A stretch of 58,701 nucleotides of DNA from NCBI RefSeq assembly GCF_900166625.1, contig NZ_LT800499.1, positions 2,974,772 through 3,033,472 on the forward strand. Reading direction: 5' to 3'. Made by a program: the position numbers and the translations under genes. Under the pieces are notes generated by a model. The model saw nothing but the letters and a program-made list of their open reading frames with translations. It was not told the origin of the DNA and did no database searches. The DNA is from Halobacillus massiliensis (GTDB taxonomy: Bacteria; Bacillota; Bacilli; Bacillales; Halobacillaceae). Of the stretch, positions 7,728 through 15,788 are shown in pieces. How positions within the stretch are numbered: position 1 is the first letter of the stretch; every line of letters begins with the position of its first letter.

Positions 7728-9023
7728 TTATGTTTCAATAACAGTTTCATGAAGGTGATTGGTCTGCTCCACAGCCTGCCTTTCTCCTTCTTCCACATTT
7801 ACAATTTTCAAAAGAATAATCCCGACAATAAAGAAAAAAATGAGGGAAAGAATTCCAATCCGGCTCGATCCTGTCAATTGACCAACGAGGGCAAAAACAA
7901 AAGGACCAAATACGGCTGAGAATTTTGCCGATATGTTGTAAAAGCCAAAATACTCCGCATGTCTGTCATTCGGGACCATTTTCCCAAATATTGATCGGCT
8001 GAGTGACTGAGCCCCGCCTTGAACCATTCCTACACAAATAGCAAGCAAATAGAAGTGAAGAGCTGAAGTCATAAAGTAACCAAGACCGACGATAACTAAA
8101 TAAACATATAAAGATAGGGTTAAAGCTTTTTTAGCAGATATTCTTTCTGCTAAAAATCCAAAGAAAAAGGTAAACGGAATTCCAACAAACTGAGTAATTA
8201 ACAGAGCTATGATTAAAGATGAGCTGTCAATACCGATATCGCGGCCATAAATTGTGGCCATTTTTATAATGGTGGAGATTCCATCATTAAACAGCCAGAA
8301 CGCTAATAGAAATACCAGCAGGTGTTTAAATTGACGTATCTCTTTAAACGTTTGTTTTACTCTTCTAAAGCCGATCACCGGGTAAGACTTTGTTCTGATT
8401 ACTTTTTGTTTTCTACTTTCTTTTATGTTTGTAAACAATGGAATAGAGAATACCAGCCACCATATACCGACTGAAATAAAAGCAAGCCGGGTTCCCGCCA
8501 ACGTATCCGGCAGGCCAAACCATTCATATTTCATGATCATCAGCAGGTTTATAGCAAGAAGGATGCCTCCTCCGATATATCCAAATGCAAAGCCCCATGA
8601 AGAAACTTTATCTATGGATTGACGGTCAGAAACTTCCGGCAGGAAAGCGTCGTAGAAAACATTCCCCCCAGAAAAACCAATGGTTCCTATGATAAGCAGA
8701 AGAGAAGCTAAAAGATAATCCCCTTCTCCCACTAAAGCGAGCATTGAACTTGCTATCATGCCAAGAAAAGCAAAAAACATGAGGAATTTTTTCTTCGAAG
8801 AAGTATAATCACTAATAGCTCCGAGCAACGGCGCTAATACAGCAACTAACAGCACAGCGATTGATTGGGAGTAGCCCCAGTAACTGGCGGCCAGTGACTG
8901 ATTTACCCCTTTCGCTGCTACATCATAGTAAAATATGGGGAGAACAGCAGCCATAATAGTAGTGGCAAATGCAGAATTACCAAAGTCATACATTACCCAG
9001 CTCATTACCGGTTTCTTTTTCAT
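7728..9023 (-). CDS. UMF1-type MFS transporter
   Basis: A 431-aa integral membrane protein with about 12 hydrophobic segments. It opens with the UMF1/Atg22-like signature SWVMYDFGNSAFATT and has the family's YSQSIAVLLVAVLAPLLGAISD loop. These permeases belong to the major facilitator superfamily and are related to the yeast vacuolar amino acid effluxer Atg22. The bacterial substrate is not known. It is monocistronic and convergent with the phospholipase-like gene; no terminator fits between the two stops. Confidence 0.85.
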   Translation of the reverse strand: MKKKPVMSWVMYDFGNSAFATTIMAAVLPIFYYDVAAKGVNQSLAASYWGYSQSIAVLLVAVLAPLLGAISDYTSSKKKFLMFFAFLGMIASSMLALVGEGDYLLASLLLIIGTIGFSGGNVFYDAFLPEVSDRQSIDKVSSWGFAFGYIGGGILLAINLLMIMKYEWFGLPDTLAGTRLAFISVGIWWLVFSIPLFTNIKESRKQKVIRTKSYPVIGFRRVKQTFKEIRQFKHLLVFLLAFWLFNDGISTIIKMATIYGRDIGIDSSSLIIALLITQFVGIPFTFFFGFLAERISAKKALTLSLYVYLVIVGLGYFMTSALHFYLLAICVGMVQGGAQSLSRSIFGKMVPNDRHAEYFGFYNISAKFSAVFGPFVFALVGQLTGSSRIGILSLIFFFIVGIILLKIVNVEEGERQAVEQTNHLHETVIET

Positions 9024-9130
9024 AAGCTTCCCCCATCCTCAAAGTATCATTTCTTATGTTAAGCTTAGCAAAAGAACAAGTATAATAGTTTGAATTTTTA
9101 TAATATTTTTATGAGACAAGGAGTTATTTT

Positions 9131-9751
9131 ATGAGAATTGCTGTTTTTGGAGCTACAGGGAGAGTTGGTTCCCGTGTCACTCAACTAGCTTTGAAGGAGG
9201 GCCATGAAGTCCAGGCGCTTGTAAGAGATCTAAATAAAGCTCATTCATTGATCCCAGGCGCTCGGCTTATTGAAGGAGATGCTATAGATTCTAAATCCGT
9301 TGAGAAAACATTAGAAGGCTGTGACTTGGTTTTTAGCGGGTTAAGCACTGATAAAGCTTATACATTAACAAAAGCAATCCCTCTCATCATTGCCAGTATG
9401 CATGAATTTGAGATCTCAAGGATTATAACGATCGGTACAGCAGGTATTTTAAACAGCCGTTACGAAGAAGGCAAATTTCGTTTTCAGACAAGCGAGTCTA
9501 AAAGGAGATCAACTTTTGCAGCCGAAGAGCATGCAAAGGTGTATGAAGCCCTTACAAAAAGTTCTCTCGATTGGACCATTCTCTGTCCAACTTATTTACC
9601 AACTGGAGACTCAGAAGGGACCGTCCGGTTTGAAGAAAATTTACTGCCCGAGGGTGGAAAAAAGATCACCGTTGAAGACACCGCTCAATTCGCCTATCAA
9701 GAACTAATCAATCAGAAATTTCATAATACAAGAATTGGCCTCAGCTATTAG
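9131..9751 (+). CDS. NAD(P)-binding atypical SDR
   Basis: A 206-aa Rossmann protein: MRIAVFGATGRVGSRV holds the GxxGxxG dinucleotide loop at residues 7-13. It is the compact NmrA/HSCARG-like class (NAD(P)H-binding, PF13460 type) without the YxxxK motif of classical SDRs. LEGCDLVFSGLS and the WTILCPTYL segment (about residue 153) fit this class. These proteins act as flavin or quinone reductases or as redox sensors; which applies here cannot be told. AAGGAGTT lies before the ATG, and a shared terminator follows. Confidence 0.8.
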   Translation: MRIAVFGATGRVGSRVTQLALKEGHEVQALVRDLNKAHSLIPGARLIEGDAIDSKSVEKTLEGCDLVFSGLSTDKAYTLTKAIPLIIASMHEFEISRIITIGTAGILNSRYEEGKFRFQTSESKRRSTFAAEEHAKVYEALTKSSLDWTILCPTYLPTGDSEGTVRFEENLLPEGGKKITVEDTAQFAYQELINQKFHNTRIGLSY

Positions 9752-9804
9752 AAGAGGCTCTTTGATCTATAAAAAAAGAAGCCTCTTTTTTAAGAGACTT
9801 CTTT
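9752..9804. terminator. overlapping bidirectional terminators
   Basis: On the plus strand, AGAGGC near 9754 can pair with GCCTCTTTTTT (9781-9791). On the minus strand, AAGAAGCCTCTT pairs with AAGAGACTTCTT around 9776-9803. The two structures share one arm and serve the convergent genes. Confidence 0.65.
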
Positions 9805-10636
9805 ATTCTTCGTAAAAACCGAAAAACTCTTCTAAAGTACTGCCAGATTCATGGATTTCAGTCGATATATCTTTCCCCACATATCGTAAATGCCACGGCT
9901 CATATTCATATCCGGTTATATTTCTTGTACCTTTTAAGTAACGAATAATAAATCCATATTCATGGGCGTGTTCTTCAAGCCACTTTCCTTCTTCTGTCTC
10001 AATAAAATCCTGTTCAAGTTTAAAAGCCATCTCTGGAGATGTTACGTCCATAGCAAGCCCTGTCTGGTGCTCACTTGTACCGGGTCGAGCAGAAAACTTA
10101 TCGGCCTCTTCCTGTCCACGCTGATTCACATTACTTTCATAAATAGCTTCCTGCCTGTCATAAGAACGATAACCGGAAGCAGCATATAATTCCAGCCCTT
10201 CCACCTCTGCCCCTTTAAATAATTCTTCTAAGGCATTGGCAGCTTCAGGCTGCATATATTTTTTGGGCTGATCGCCATCAAAAGGAAAAGGAACATCAGG
10301 AATGATTAATTCTTCGGGCTCGTAATCTTCGGGTAATTTCCTTTGTTTGTTTACAACAACCTCTTTAATATCAGGCTCTGAAACAATCGTCAATCCATCT
10401 TCATCTACTTCTTCATCTAAATTTTCGGCATAAGCATAACTTGCTTCTTTTTCCTTTGATTCCTGAGTATTTTCTTCTTTAGTCTCTTCTTTTTGCTGGC
10501 TCTCTTCTGATGAATTATTATTTTGCTCTGCTGACTGGTTTTCTTCTGAATTTTCCTGCTGATTGGACATTGAACAGGCTGTAAACAGCAGGGACAGGCT
10601 AAACAAAACCAGTAAGGTGATTACTCTTGATCGCAT
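9803..10636 (-). CDS. VanY/LdcB-type carboxypeptidase lipoprotein
   Basis: A 277-aa extracellular lipoprotein. A signal peptide ends in the lipobox LFTAC (Cys21). A Glu/Gln/Ser-rich linker (22-80) would span the wall. A D-alanyl-D-alanine (or LD-) carboxypeptidase domain of peptidase family M15B follows. Zinc-site motifs are SEHQTGLAMD (188-197, His190 and Asp197) and EPWH (His249), with SGYRSYDRQ earlier. It would trim peptidoglycan stem peptides. The start at 10636 is chosen because GAGGAAGGT abuts an upstream ATG (10645) and is correctly spaced only for this one. Monocistronic. Confidence 0.9.
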   Translation of the reverse strand: MRSRVITLLVLFSLSLLFTACSMSNQQENSEENQSAEQNNNSSEESQQKEETKEENTQESKEKEASYAYAENLDEEVDEDGLTIVSEPDIKEVVVNKQRKLPEDYEPEELIIPDVPFPFDGDQPKKYMQPEAANALEELFKGAEVEGLELYAASGYRSYDRQEAIYESNVNQRGQEEADKFSARPGTSEHQTGLAMDVTSPEMAFKLEQDFIETEEGKWLEEHAHEYGFIIRYLKGTRNITGYEYEPWHLRYVGKDISTEIHESGSTLEEFFGFYEE

Positions 10637-10705
10637 GCCATACATACCTTCCTCATTGTAATACTTATTGTATTACTATAACACTGATTAATTTTAATTG
10701 TACAT

Positions 10706-10736
10706 AAAAAAAGCGCCATTTTATAAATGGCACTTT
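10706..10736 (-). terminator. terminator of the IDEAL-domain gene
   Basis: The near-perfect hairpin GCGCCATTT / AAATGGCAC, flanked by A and T runs, lies directly after the minus-strand stop at 10744. Confidence 0.8.
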
Positions 10737-10743
10737 TGCTTTA

Positions 10744-10986
10744 TTATTCCCAAGTAAAAGGCTGATACTTTTCACTTAATCGCTGGAACTCTTTGCGATC
10801 ATTATTAGCAATTGCAATGTTAATTTCTTTATCTAAACGTTCCTTGTTAAACTGAAAACTTATTTCATCCATAAACAACCTTGAGGCTAACTTAATACCA
10901 TAGGACAATTCTCTCTTAGCAGTAATTTCACGATTCCTAAAGCCAGGATCTCTACGCAGCACATATATGAGTTTTTGCTTTCTCAT
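10744..10986 (-). CDS. IDEAL-domain protein
   Basis: An 80-aa soluble protein. The C-terminal half, DEISFQFNKERLDKEINIAI then ANNDRKEFQRLSEKY, matches the IDEAL domain, a short helical pair found in Firmicutes. IDEAL domains occur alone or attached to ComK-type and UPF0302 proteins, and probably mediate protein contacts. The start (MRKQKLIYVLRRDPG) is set at 10986 because AGGGGG lies 8 nt upstream of that ATG. A longer frame to 11031 would run across the ribosome site. Function unknown. Confidence 0.75.
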   Translation of the reverse strand: MRKQKLIYVLRRDPGFRNREITAKRELSYGIKLASRLFMDEISFQFNKERLDKEINIAIANNDRKEFQRLSEKYQPFTWE

Positions 10987-11182
10987 GAGAATACCCCCTA
11001 ATTGCTTTTTTCTATTATGCAGGATTTCCAAGTATTAAGCAACAATATTCTGAATATTTAGTTATATAATACCCCATAAACAGGTTTTTAAACCTTGATA
11101 TGACTGGGTTTGCGTAGAGAAAAAATTTTAAAAGGAATTTGTTTTATCTATATCATTCTCTATCTTTTGAGAAGGATTTTAT

Positions 11183-11791
11183 TTACCCATTCACCATTTT
11201 TTCAGCCACTTGAAGTGTACGGTTCACCTGATGACGTACCGCTCCTTCGATATCTTCTTTCATATTTCCCTCTCCATCAACCGTCACACTCGTTCCATAA
11301 GGATTTCCGCCTCCTGAAAAGATAGAGTTATCCGAGTAGCCTGGTGAAACAACAATGGCTCCCCAGTGGAACATTGTAGTGTACAGGCTAAGTATAGTAG
11401 CTTCCTGTCCACCGTGCGGGTTCTGAGCAGAAGTCATGGCACTGACCACTTTATTCACGAGTTTCCCCTGAGCCCATAGACCTCCTGCCTGATCAAGGAA
11501 CTGTTTAGTCTGAGCCGGCAGGGTTCCAAATCTTGTAGGAGAACTGAATATATACGCATCTGCCCACTCCAAATCTTCAACTTGTGCTTCAGGCACTTGA
11601 TCTTTTGTAGCCAGGTAGTGTTCTTTCCAGGCTGAATTCTGCTCAATAGCAGACATTGGGGCAAGCTCCGGTACACGGACGAGCTTTACGTCAGCTCCCC
11701 ATTTGTTCGCAGCGTCTTCTGCCCACTGCGCCATTTTATAGTTAGTGCCAGTGGAACTGTAATAAATGACAGCCAATTTTACATTTGCCAA
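11183..11791 (-). CDS. wrbA: WrbA-type NAD(P)H:quinone oxidoreductase
   Basis: A 202-aa flavodoxin-fold protein. AVIYYSSTGTNYKMAQW (residues 8-24) is the FMN phosphate loop. FSSPTRFGTLPAQTKQFLDQ (about 84-103) and NPHGGQEATILSLYTTMFHWG are the WrbA-family signatures. It carries out two-electron reduction of quinones, protecting against oxidative stress. Translation starts at a TTG (11791): GGAGG is 9 nt upstream and no in-frame ATG gives a full flavin loop. Single-gene unit. B. subtilis has no close well-studied copy, so the symbol follows E. coli usage. Confidence 0.85.
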   Translation of the reverse strand: MANVKLAVIYYSSTGTNYKMAQWAEDAANKWGADVKLVRVPELAPMSAIEQNSAWKEHYLATKDQVPEAQVEDLEWADAYIFSSPTRFGTLPAQTKQFLDQAGGLWAQGKLVNKVVSAMTSAQNPHGGQEATILSLYTTMFHWGAIVVSPGYSDNSIFSGGGNPYGTSVTVDGEGNMKEDIEGAVRHQVNRTLQVAEKMVNG

Positions 11792-11914
11792 TTGTAAACA
11801 ACCTCCTAATTTATTTTAAATTTTTTTACTGATGGAGTTATACAAATATTTACCCTGACACCTTATATTTCAAACTAAAGAATCTTCTATTCAAGATAGT
11901 TAGCAATAGATTAA

Positions 11915-12130
11915 CTACCCTGTTAAATCCATGGGATCGGTGTAGGTCCAGTAGCATTCCTGCCACCTTTGTTCAATGGCCAGTTCTTCAAAAGTATGAG
12001 CCCCGCTGTTATAAAAGCTCAGTAAAGCCTCTTCTACACTTTCTTTGCCAGGATCATATTTCACAGGTACTGTTTTGAAAAATTTCAACCCTTGAATGGT
12101 TCCTTCAATTACAATTTTCTCTTCAATCAT
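11915..12130 (-). CDS. small hypothetical protein
   Basis: A 71-aa soluble acidic protein, MIEEKIVIEGTIQGLKFFKT..., ending TYTDPMDLTG. GAGAGGGGAA precedes the ATG. The composition (beta-rich start, aromatic C-terminal end with WQECYWTYTD) suggests a compact globular domain, but I recognise no family. It lies divergently upstream of the CDF transporter, 210 bp away. It could be regulated together with that gene, but nothing in the sequence shows it. Confidence 0.6.
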   Translation of the reverse strand: MIEEKIVIEGTIQGLKFFKTVPVKYDPGKESVEEALLSFYNSGAHTFEELAIEQRWQECYWTYTDPMDLTG

Positions 12131-12212
12131 AATTATTTCCCCTCTCTGGTCAATAATAATGAAGACATTTTGGTAACTTTTCCCCCTGTCAGGTCATAAG
12201 TAACCCTTTGAA

Positions 12213-12274
12213 AGTTGAGTAAACTCAACTAAGCTACCCATCTGCAAGGGATATGTATAAGGGTAGCTTTTTTT
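12213..12274 (+). promoter_or_regulatory. palindrome plus terminator before CDF gene
   Basis: An 8-2-8 inverted repeat, AGTTGAGTAAACTCAACT (12213-12230), is followed at once by a terminator-like hairpin. Its arms AAGCTACCC (12231-12239) and GGGTAGCTT (12261-12269) end in a run of T. No plus-strand gene ends here, so this is probably a regulatory leader of the CDF gene: an operator plus attenuator, or an RNA switch. It does not match the yybP-ykoY, NiCo or M-box motifs as I know them. Confidence 0.5.
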
Positions 12275-12340
12275 CTCTAGACCCACTCCCACAAAGTTTG
12301 GTAAGCTATACCCTGCTATTAAAAGAGCGGAGGAGATTGT

Positions 12341-13210
12341 ATGAGCGAGATTGAAAAATTAAAACAGGGAGAGCGAGGTGCCTGGGTAAGCATTATTGCC
12401 TATCTGATTTTAGCTTCAGCTAAACTAACCATAGCCTCTGTTGGGAGTTCTGAAGCTCTACGTGCAGATGGACTGAATAATGCAACCGATATAGTAGCTT
12501 CTATTGCTGTATTAATTGGGCTTAAAATTTCCCGGAAACCGCCTGATAAAGATCACCCCTACGGTCACTTTCGGGCCGAAATTATTGCTTCATTAGTTGC
12601 TGCCTTCATTATGGTCGTAATCGGTTTAGAGGTGCTATCGGGAACTTTTGTTAATATTATACGTCAGGAAGCAATTGAGCCTTCGTCACTGACAGGCTGG
12701 ACAGCCTTGGTGGCGGCTATCTTTATGTATGGGGTTTATCGGTATAATTTAAATTTATCAAAAAAAGTGAGCAGCAAAGCTTTAAATGCAGCGGCCCAGG
12801 ACAATCGTTCCGACGCTTTAGTCAGTATTGGCGCAGCTATTGGTATTTTTGGAGCGCAATTCGGTATTTATTGGCTTGATCCTCTTGCTGGGTTTATTGT
12901 CGGTTTAATTATTTGCAAAACGGCATGGGATATTTTTGAAGATGCCACACACCACTTGACGGATGGTTATGATGAAAAAGATTTAATGGAAATTAGAGAA
13001 CTCATTGAAGCACATCCTAAAGTTACGGCTGTAAAAGATGTGAAGGGACGTCAGCAGGGGAATCGGGCAATTATTGAAGCAACCATTCACGTAAGTCCAA
13101 CGATCACTATTGAAGCAGGTCATAACATAACAGATGAGGTTGAAATCATTCTGGAGAATCAACTAAATATTCGGTATGCTCATATTCATGTAGAGCCTTC
13201 TGATATTTAA
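12341..13210 (+). CDS. cation diffusion facilitator exporter, Mn-type motifs
   Basis: A 289-aa CDF transporter with six hydrophobic segments and a C-terminal cytoplasmic ferredoxin-like metal-sensing domain. The metal site in TM2 is N46-x3-D50 within DGLNNATDIVAS, and in TM5 it is D154-x3-D158 (DNRSD). HPYGHFRAE (72-80) is the TM2-TM3 loop signature. Zn-type CDFs have HxxxD in both helices. The Asn/Asp sets here fit the manganese (or iron) efflux group, such as B. subtilis MneP/MneS. CDFs exchange metal for protons and work as dimers. It has GGAGGAG before the ATG, an unusual leader, and a terminator after it. Confidence 0.85.
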   Translation: MSEIEKLKQGERGAWVSIIAYLILASAKLTIASVGSSEALRADGLNNATDIVASIAVLIGLKISRKPPDKDHPYGHFRAEIIASLVAAFIMVVIGLEVLSGTFVNIIRQEAIEPSSLTGWTALVAAIFMYGVYRYNLNLSKKVSSKALNAAAQDNRSDALVSIGAAIGIFGAQFGIYWLDPLAGFIVGLIICKTAWDIFEDATHHLTDGYDEKDLMEIRELIEAHPKVTAVKDVKGRQQGNRAIIEATIHVSPTITIEAGHNITDEVEIILENQLNIRYAHIHVEPSDI

Positions 13211-13255
13211 AAAAACGGCGTCAGGGGATGGCCTTCTCCCCCGGCGCCGTTTTTT
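13209..13255. terminator. bidirectional terminator
   Basis: AAAAACGGCG (13211-13220) pairs with CGCCGTTTTT (13245-13254) around a GC-rich inner part. It is shared by the convergent CDF and GNAT genes and overlaps the GNAT stop. Confidence 0.8.
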
Positions 13256-13793
13256 AACTAATTTTAAATTGTGATACAAGTTCAGAGAGGTTTTCCCATC
13301 CATAAGCTGTTTCTTCATAGGTTCCCTGACCGATCGTAACTTCTTCCGCTTCCACAGGGGCTGCTCCAAACTTTCTGTAAAAATCTGCAGATGGGTTTCT
13401 CGTTAAAATCCAGACGAGCAGTGAATGATATTCATGCTTATGCATTTCTTCAGCAAATCTCTGAAGAAGCCGGCTTCCGTATCCCTTTCTTTGATAGCGG
13501 TCGAGCAGATAAACTGCATAAATTTCTCCGTCATAATTATATTTTTTCGTCCGTTCCTTTCCTCCTGAAATAAACCCAACAAGTTCACTATGCTCATTTT
13601 CAATAACGAGAGCTATTTGTCCGTTTACTGGAGCCTTCAGAATTGTTTCCCATAAGGCAATTCTATTTTCTAACGTAATGTTGCTTAAATCCTGTTCGTC
13701 TATTAAATCCTTATATGTAGATTTCCAGCTTTCAATATGAATATTTGCAATTTGTTCAGCATCTTCAAATTTAGCTTTTCTTACCTGCATCAT
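13254..13793 (-). CDS. GNAT-family N-acetyltransferase
   Basis: A 179-aa acetyltransferase. The N terminus MMQVRKAKFEDAEQIANIHIESWKS is a standard beta1-alpha1. YAVYLLDRYQRKGYGSRLLQ carries the acetyl-CoA loop (R/Q-x-x-G-x-G/A, here QRKGYGS). The C-terminal NPSADFYRKFGAAPVEAEEV strand is also typical. The acceptor substrate is unknown. The start is set at 13793, where GGGAG stands 8 nt upstream. The frame stays open upstream, but that stretch overlaps the terminator of the preceding gene. Confidence 0.85.
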   Translation of the reverse strand: MMQVRKAKFEDAEQIANIHIESWKSTYKDLIDEQDLSNITLENRIALWETILKAPVNGQIALVIENEHSELVGFISGGKERTKKYNYDGEIYAVYLLDRYQRKGYGSRLLQRFAEEMHKHEYHSLLVWILTRNPSADFYRKFGAAPVEAEEVTIGQGTYEETAYGWENLSELVSQFKIS

Positions 13794-13835
13794 GTCGTTC
13801 TCTCCCTTTCTCCAAGTGGATAATCCTATTTTATC

Positions 13836-13869
13836 AAAAAAAGCGATACCACGCTTGTGGTACCGCTTT
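13836..13869 (-). terminator. terminator of the Gly/Pro-rich gene
   Basis: AAAGCGATACCA pairs with TGGTACCGCTTT (one wobble) between the minus-strand coat-like gene and the GNAT gene, with a T-tract on the minus strand. Confidence 0.8.
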
Positions 13870-13888
13870 AAATGTCTATGTGAATATT

Positions 13889-14335
13889 TTACATGCACTG
13901 AAAGCTTGCAATCCGGTTTGTATCAATTCCAAAGTAAACCCAGCGCTGTTGGTTTGGACGCCATCTAAATCCTGCCACTGATGTTCTTCCAATAAAGGTA
14001 GGATAAAACCAGAATCGATTGCCATTATTAAGTCTTATCCACGTGTATCTGTAAAGACATCCCCACAGAGACCCGGGATCAACGGCATACAGCTGGGGAG
14101 ATCCCACAGCTTCTGCTGGAGGACTGCTGGGAGGAGGAGGGAGCTGTCCCGGCGAGATTTGGCCTCCTGGGACTCCTCCAGAGCCTCCAGGAAATCCTCC
14201 AGGACCACCAGGAAACCCACCTCCAGGCGGCGGTCCTCCTGGAACTCCTCCAGGGCCGCCCGGGCCAAACCCTGGATAACCCCCAGGCGGTCCTCCCGGT
14301 CCCCCGGGAATTCCCGGTACAAACTGTCTATACAT
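13889..14335 (-). CDS. Gly/Pro-rich coat-like protein
   Basis: A 148-aa two-part protein. Residues about 8-70 are a low-complexity region of PGGPGG, GGFPGG and similar blocks. It is collagen-like in composition but not a strict Gly-X-Y triplet array. The last 70 residues, with LWGCLYRYTWIRLNNGNRFWFYP and later VGRTSVAGFRW-like segments (here IGRTSVAGFRWR), form a compact aromatic domain seen in Bacillus proteins often mislabelled transporters. There is no signal peptide, which suits a spore coat or other spore-associated protein made in the mother cell; this is inference. The start at 14335 is chosen because GAAGGG is correctly spaced only for this ATG. Confidence 0.65.
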   Translation of the reverse strand: MYRQFVPGIPGGPGGPPGGYPGFGPGGPGGVPGGPPPGGGFPGGPGGFPGGSGGVPGGQISPGQLPPPPSSPPAEAVGSPQLYAVDPGSLWGCLYRYTWIRLNNGNRFWFYPTFIGRTSVAGFRWRPNQQRWVYFGIDTNRIASFQCM

Positions 14336-14397
14336 AACGTCCATTCCCTTCTATATGAAGATTCCTTATACGTTATGCTTTTTCTTAATTTTGAGTG

Positions 14398-14691
14398 CTA
14401 AAAAGTCAAGAGATAAATCGTAACAATGGCCCCTGCTACAACAATAATAACGTTTAACCTCAACCATGCAAGCAGACCAGCTATAAGCGCAGCAATGATA
14501 CCAATTTGAGGAGCATCAGGCTTTACTGTAAGAACTCCTGGAAAAATCAATGCGCCTAAAGCTGCATAAGGGATTGCATTCAGCCAACGGTCCACCCATA
14601 GAGGGAAATTAATTTTGTCAACAATAAAAGCAGGCAAAAAACGCGGCACAGCTGTTACGACAGCCATTCCAATAATCATCCAGATAATCAT
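14398..14691 (-). CDS. azlD: AzlD branched-chain amino acid transport subunit
   Basis: A 97-aa membrane protein with four hydrophobic segments, the small partner of AzlC. AVPRFLPAF and LNAIPYAALGALIFPGVL are family hallmarks. AzlCD exports branched-chain amino acids (and analogues such as azaleucine). Its ATG overlaps the azlC stop in ATGA (14688-14691), proof of a translationally coupled operon. A longer frame upstream lies wholly inside azlC and is rejected. Confidence 0.9.
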   Translation of the reverse strand: MIIWMIIGMAVVTAVPRFLPAFIVDKINFPLWVDRWLNAIPYAALGALIFPGVLTVKPDAPQIGIIAALIAGLLAWLRLNVIIVVAGAIVTIYLLTF

Positions 14692-15422
14692 CTGTCTTCC
14701 TCCTCGTCCTCTATGATCCATATTCCACACAAACCGCCCAGCAGGGTCCCAGCTACAATGGACCACCCCTGGCTCATGCCTATTAGCTGACAAAGATAAT
14801 TAATCATCATCGCTGTTAATGCGATCCAGATGATACGGTTGTATTTTCTAATAGACGGGACGAGCAGCCCAATAAACATAGCATAAAGAGCTATCCCCAT
14901 ACTTTCACTTAAACGTGGAGGAATAATGTCTCCAAGAAAACCGCCAATAAAAGATCCGCCTACCCAGGAAATATAAGCCGTAAGCATTAAAGAAGCATAA
15001 AAGTAGGCCCCAAACTTTTGTTTTGCTTCCGAGTTATGTAATGAGGACATTGTAAAGGTTTCATCCGTAAGCCCAAACGATAGAGGGATTCTTGCCCTTA
15101 TAGCGATTTGTCTCAATCGATTCATAAAGGAGAGACTCATTACAAAGTGGCGAAAATTAAGAACAAACGTTGCGATTATAATCTCAATCGCACCCGTACC
15201 AACGGCCACCATACTGACAGCAAGGAACTGAGCGGCTCCCGCAAAGACCAGCACACTCATTAAGGTAAGCTCCACGAGAGTAAGGCCTGACTGGCTTGCC
15301 AGAACTCCATAAGTCAAAGCTACCGGAATATATCCTATCATGATAGGAAAGCCAGCGGCTGCTCCTTTCCTTACCATCTCCAGACGATTAAAAGATTCCT
15401 GTTGAAGACTGCTTGGCTGCAT
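14688..15422 (-). CDS. azlC: AzlC branched-chain amino acid exporter
   Basis: A 244-aa integral membrane protein. GFPIMIGYIPVALTYGVLAS near the start, FAGAAQFLAVSMVA and NFRHFVMSLS are diagnostic of AzlC (PF03591). It is the large subunit of the AzlCD exporter for branched-chain amino acids. The start at 15422 (MQPSSLQQESF) follows GGAAAGGAAAAATAAAT; an upstream extension has no ribosome site. It is divergent from the T-box-controlled NhaC-family gene. Confidence 0.9.
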   Translation of the reverse strand: MQPSSLQQESFNRLEMVRKGAAAGFPIMIGYIPVALTYGVLASQSGLTLVELTLMSVLVFAGAAQFLAVSMVAVGTGAIEIIIATFVLNFRHFVMSLSFMNRLRQIAIRARIPLSFGLTDETFTMSSLHNSEAKQKFGAYFYASLMLTAYISWVGGSFIGGFLGDIIPPRLSESMGIALYAMFIGLLVPSIRKYNRIIWIALTAMMINYLCQLIGMSQGWSIVAGTLLGGLCGIWIIEDEEEDR

Positions 15423-15561
15423 ATTTATTTTTCCTTTCCCAATGACAAATTTTCCACTATTATACACAATCAAATTATGAAAGAAAATCCATTGACACCA
15501 CGAGGAATGTCGATTAAAATACTTGTGTATCTTTAGTACTTAAAAGCGTTCAAGTAATATA

Positions 15562-15767
15562 TATAATATCGTGAACCTCAAAGTAGAATTCAGTTGCGAC
15601 AAACACTATAGAGACTGGATGGGTGGTGAAAATCCAGGTCCTTTGAATTTGAATTACAAGGTTCGAAGCAAGCGATAAAAAACACGAGTGGGTGATGAAA
15701 CGTCATCAACTAGGGTGGTACCGCGGAGTAAACTTCGTCCCTATTTTTTAGGAGACGAAGTTTTTTT
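15562..15767 (+). promoter_or_regulatory. T-box leader with tyrosine specifier
   Basis: The -10 box TATAAT is at 15562-15567, and the leader runs from about 15572. The AGTA of the specifier-loop turn is at 15582-15585. GAACCT (15573-15578) pairs with AGGTTC at the base of stem I. The opposite side of the loop reads GAAT-TAC-A, giving specifier TAC (15655-15657), a tyrosine codon. The T-box AGGGTGGTACCGCG is at 15712-15725. The terminator AAACTTCGTC / GACGAAGTTT (15730-15763) ends in T7. Uncharged tRNA-Tyr should therefore switch on the transporter gene. Confidence 0.9.
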
Positions 15768-15788
15768 AATTATAGGGGGAATTTTATT

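Noticed and set aside
11110-11325. A plus-strand frame near the WrbA-like gene
   Set aside because: It overlaps the end of wrbA, starts with a non-ATG codon and has no ribosome site or family resemblance.
13793-13898. N-terminal extension of the GNAT gene to 13898
   Set aside because: It would cross the terminator hairpin of the preceding gene, and the ribosome site fits 13793.
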